Shown piece after piece: positions 7,139-8,521 of a stretch of DNA of 8,521 nucleotides. Made by a program: the position numbers and the translations under genes. The stretch spans positions 1 through 8,521 of the forward strand of contig CALBLK010000069.1 in NCBI GenBank assembly GCA_937895845.1, read 5' to 3'. The stretch's first letter is position 1. Each line of letters begins with the position of its first letter. The notes below the pieces were generated by a model. It had not been told where the DNA came from, did not search any database, and saw nothing but the letters and a program-made list of their open reading frames with translations. The stretch comes from an uncultured Prevotella sp. Lineage in GTDB: Bacteria; Bacteroidota; Bacteroidia; Bacteroidales; Bacteroidaceae.

Positions 7139-8155
7139 ACTTCCTTTTGCCGGGCTGACGGAACCGCTCGGACGGCTCATATTCGTGTTTAGTTTGTTCA
7201 CACTCCTGTTAGGGCGGACAAAATCTGTGCTTGGCTTGTTCCTGCTCTTGTCAGGGCGACTGAAATATGAGCTTGGTCGGTTTACACCTGTGCTTTGATG
7301 GGTGGGCGTGCTAGTGTTCGGACGATCGAAACTTGTGTTTGGCCGGCTGATACCACTTTCTGCTTTTTTGAACCTGATGTTGCTGTTGATTGGAGATGAG
7401 GCTTTAGTCACAGGTTTTACATTGTCGTAACTTCTCCTGTTGTTAATTCCATTGCTGTTTACAGTCACTCGTGTTGAACTCGGCTGGCCAAAACGGTCTT
7501 TCCAGCCTGTGCTTGGGCTGTGACCGTTGTTGCGGTTGTTGTCACCTCGGAATCCATTGTCCCTGTAACCATTATCTTTGCTGCCATTGCCACGGAATCC
7601 GCTGTCATGGTTGCCGTTGCCTTTTGGACCTCTGAAGTCGCCGATGTCCTGTCTGTCGCGCATTCCAAAATGATGGTCTTTGTGTTGAAAGTCCATTCTG
7701 CGGTCGTAATAGTAGCTCCTTCCTCCGTTACTTCTCCAACTGTGCCCCCCACGATATGACAAGTAAACCGTAGGGTGCCCGAAATAGAAGTATGAGCGAT
7801 GGGGATAACGGGAGTATACAGCAAAGTGCCAATAGCCGGCATTCCAGTAGAGTGGACGGTAGAAATAGGCTGCGGCTTGGAAAGCTCTCCACTGCCAGTC
7901 AAGCAGGATGTAGCTCAAGTCCAGGTTGCGCCGTGTCCAGTAGGTGCCGTAAACGTCATCCCTGCTCGTTACGCCCATGAGATAGTCAAGGTTAATTTCG
8001 TAAGCGGCGTTGTATTGCTCGTCATTAAGGTTGAGCTCGTATGCCATCTTATCTGTTAGAAAGAGTGCTTCTCTGCGAGCCTGTTCGTAACTCATAGCGT
8101 TGGCCGATGTCACTATCGTCAACATGGCAACTATGGCAAACATAATCTTTTTCAT
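7097..8155 (-). CDS. Secreted low-complexity protein with LTxxQ-like helix and heptad-repeat tail, function unknown
   Basis: This 352-residue protein starts with a Sec signal (residues 1-20, ending SANA) and has no lipobox, so it is periplasmic or secreted. Residues 22-60 look helical and include LNLNDEQYNAAYEIN, reminiscent of the LTxxQ motif of Spy/CpxP-type periplasmic proteins. Residues 68-155 are extremely rich in Tyr, Trp, Phe, Arg and His (for example AAYFYRPLYWNAGYWHF). A Gly/Asn-rich segment (174-212) contains three FRG repeats. The tail (270-333) is built of seven-residue units such as SRPNTSF, DRPNTST, SRPDKSR and VRPNRSV, ending in a basic GGGFSGRR. The folded-looking N-terminal part resembles a family of uncharacterised Bacteroidota proteins; the tail is probably disordered. 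An envelope-stress or surface-binding role is only a guess. It has its own promoter and is not part of the other operons. Confidence 0.8.
   Translation of the reverse strand: MKKIMFAIVAMLTIVTSANAMSYEQARREALFLTDKMAYELNLNDEQYNAAYEINLDYLMGVTSRDDVYGTYWTRRNLDLSYILLDWQWRAFQAAAYFYRPLYWNAGYWHFAVYSRYPHRSYFYFGHPTVYLSYRGGHSWRSNGGRSYYYDRRMDFQHKDHHFGMRDRQDIGDFRGPKGNGNHDSGFRGNGSKDNGYRDNGFRGDNNRNNGHSPSTGWKDRFGQPSSTRVTVNSNGINNRRSYDNVKPVTKASSPINSNIRFKKAESGISRPNTSFDRPNTSTPTHQSTGVNRPSSYFSRPDKSRNKPSTDFVRPNRSVNKLNTNMSRPSGSVSPAKGSSRNHSGGGFSGRR
7157..7348 (-). repeat. Coding heptad repeat (21-bp period) in the C-terminal tail
   Basis: Codons 270-283 and 292-333 form seven-residue units of the pattern x-(R/K)-P-x-x-S-x; six consecutive units occupy 292-333 in exact register, and two more start at 270 and 277. 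The eight residues between (284-291) break the phase. The DNA copies are degenerate, so this is an old or selected repeat rather than a fresh slippage array. Confidence 0.75.
7520..7636 (-). repeat. Gly/Asn/Arg-rich low-complexity coding segment
   Basis: Residues 174-212 of the secreted protein are dominated by Gly, Asn, Asp and Arg with FRG at 174, 187 and 202 and recurrent DNG/RNN steps. It is probably a flexible linker between the aromatic-rich N-terminal part and the heptad tail. Confidence 0.65.
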
Positions 8156-8203
8156 TGTCGTGGAACTTTATAGATTTAACTTCTGTTTCTATTTTACTTA
8201 GTG

Positions 8204-8234
8204 CAAAGAAACTGATAAATTTCTTTGTTTCAAA
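8204..8234 (-). promoter_or_regulatory. Promoter of the secreted low-complexity protein gene
   Basis: Read on the minus strand, TTTG (8231-8234) lies exactly 19 bp upstream of TTTCTTTG (8204-8211), which is followed by CAC. This fits the Bacteroidota -33/-7 arrangement except for T in place of A in the second position of the -7 box. Transcription would start near 8197, with a leader of about 41 nt. The -7 box CAAAGAAA (plus strand) also forms a perfect 8-bp inverted repeat with TTTCTTTG at 8220-8227, separated by 8 bp, which might allow repressor binding. Confidence 0.6.
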
Positions 8235-8268
8235 GGGATTTTCCCTAAACGCCCGGAGGAAAATCCCT
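8234..8268. repeat. 11-bp perfect inverted repeat upstream of the -33 box
   Basis: AGGGATTTTCC (8234-8244) and GGAAAATCCCT (8258-8268) are perfect inverted arms around a 13-nt loop. It abuts the -33 element of the minus-strand promoter, so it may be a regulator site or, if transcribed, a hairpin. No T-run follows on either strand, so it is not a normal terminator. Confidence 0.6.
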
Positions 8269-8329
8269 AAATTGCCTTTCCCGAGAGCTTGTCGTGTTGA
8301 CCGACAATGCGGGTTTACAGGGCGTTTTT
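8247..8329. other. Nested inverted repeats, possible structured RNA or composite binding site
   Basis: AAACGCCC (8247-8254) pairs perfectly with GGGCGTTT (8320-8327), which runs into a T5 tract (8325-8329). Inside lie CCCG (8280-8283) with CGGG (8310-8313), and TTGTCG (8289-8294) with CGACAA (8302-8307) around a 7-nt loop. The 5' outer arm sits in the loop of the 8234-8268 hairpin, so if transcribed the two could form a pseudoknot. No promoter for such a transcript was found, so its nature is open. Confidence 0.35.
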
Positions 8330-8353
8330 ACATTCTGTATCTGTAATTAGCCC

Positions 8354-8393
8354 CTTATAACCAACCATAACTACTTATAACTAACCACATCTA
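8354..8393. repeat. Two tandem 20-bp direct repeats
   Basis: CTTATAACCAACCATAACTA (8354-8373) is followed directly by CTTATAACTAACCACATCTA (8374-8393), with 17 of 20 positions identical. The 20-bp period is about two helical turns, which would put the copies on the same DNA face. They may be iterated protein-binding sites or part of a dispersed intergenic repeat. Confidence 0.65.
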
Positions 8394-8442
8394 AAACCTT
8401 GATTTTCAATACTCTTTGATTTTTAACACTTACTGAGTGCTT

Positions 8443-8474
8443 TTTGGCAGTTCCCGATTTTCCACATATTTTTG
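8443..8474 (+). promoter_or_regulatory. Strong Bacteroidota-type promoter reading out of the window
   Basis: TTTG (8443-8446), a 20-bp spacer and TATTTTTG (8467-8474) match the -33 and -7 consensus (TTTG, 19-21 bp, TAnnTTTG) with no mismatch. Transcription would start near 8481 and run rightwards into a gene or RNA beyond the window. Confidence 0.6.
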
Positions 8475-8521
8475 CAGCGTATTTCTACCGTGGAGAATTT
8501 GCGGAGCTTTTATTTTGTCAT

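Larger units (their letters stand above)
8156..8521. other. Non-coding, repeat-rich intergenic region
   Basis: I see no credible gene in these 366 bp up to the edge of the window; the only short open frame spans the promoter and hairpins and has no family resemblance. The region holds the promoter of the secreted protein gene, the inverted repeats at 8234-8329, two 20-bp direct repeats at 8354-8393, an 11-bp direct repeat (8399-8409 and 8416-8426, one mismatch), and an outward plus-strand promoter at 8443-8474. Confidence 0.7.

Noticed and set aside
7465..7902. 145-codon Thr-rich frame within the secreted low-complexity protein gene
   Set aside because: It is a shifted reading of repetitive coding DNA; the longer frame has a signal peptide, a promoter and a coherent family resemblance.
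8427..8445. Possible small terminator (CACT/AGTG stem before a T5 run)
   Set aside because: The stem is only 4 bp, and the T-run is better explained as part of the -33 box of the outward promoter.

Overview
The window reads as chromosomal DNA from a gut- or oral-type Bacteroidota, most likely Prevotella/Segatella. This rests on the protein families (a TonB-dependent receptor with DUF5689-type and OB-like lipoproteins, lipoproteins with a Cys-Glu-Asp start), A-rich leaders in place of Shine-Dalgarno sites, and promoter boxes that fit the Bacteroidota TTTG / TAnnTTTG pattern. The genus is inferred from family resemblance only. No tRNA, rRNA, CRISPR, insertion sequence or phage gene is visible.

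Layout. Positions 1-4115 (minus strand) hold a three-gene operon, read right to left: an 863-residue outer-membrane TonB-dependent receptor, a 289-residue DUF5689-type lipoprotein, and a lipoprotein cut by the window edge that carries tandem 125-residue OB-like domains. A 152-bp divergent promoter region (4116-4267) separates it from a plus-strand run (4268-7138): a secreted endonuclease/exonuclease/phosphatase (EEP) enzyme, a uracil-DNA-glycosylase-superfamily protein, uridine kinase, and a histidine phosphatase. Two of the three junctions are 4-bp stop/start overlaps and the third is a 35-bp gap, so this is probably one transcript. A minus-strand gene for a secreted, low-complexity protein with a heptad-repeat tail (7097-8155) converges on the run and overlaps its last gene by 42 bp. 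The final 366 bp are non-coding but rich in inverted and direct repeats, with one outward-facing promoter.

How the genes may work together. The most interesting reading is that the divergent locus is a nucleic-acid or phosphoester scavenging system. The exported EEP nuclease/phosphatase would cut an extracellular polymer, the OB-like surface lipoproteins would bind it, and the receptor would import the products. The neighbouring uridine kinase is compatible with nucleoside salvage but is also an ordinary housekeeping gene. This is a hypothesis from gene content, not a demonstrated function.
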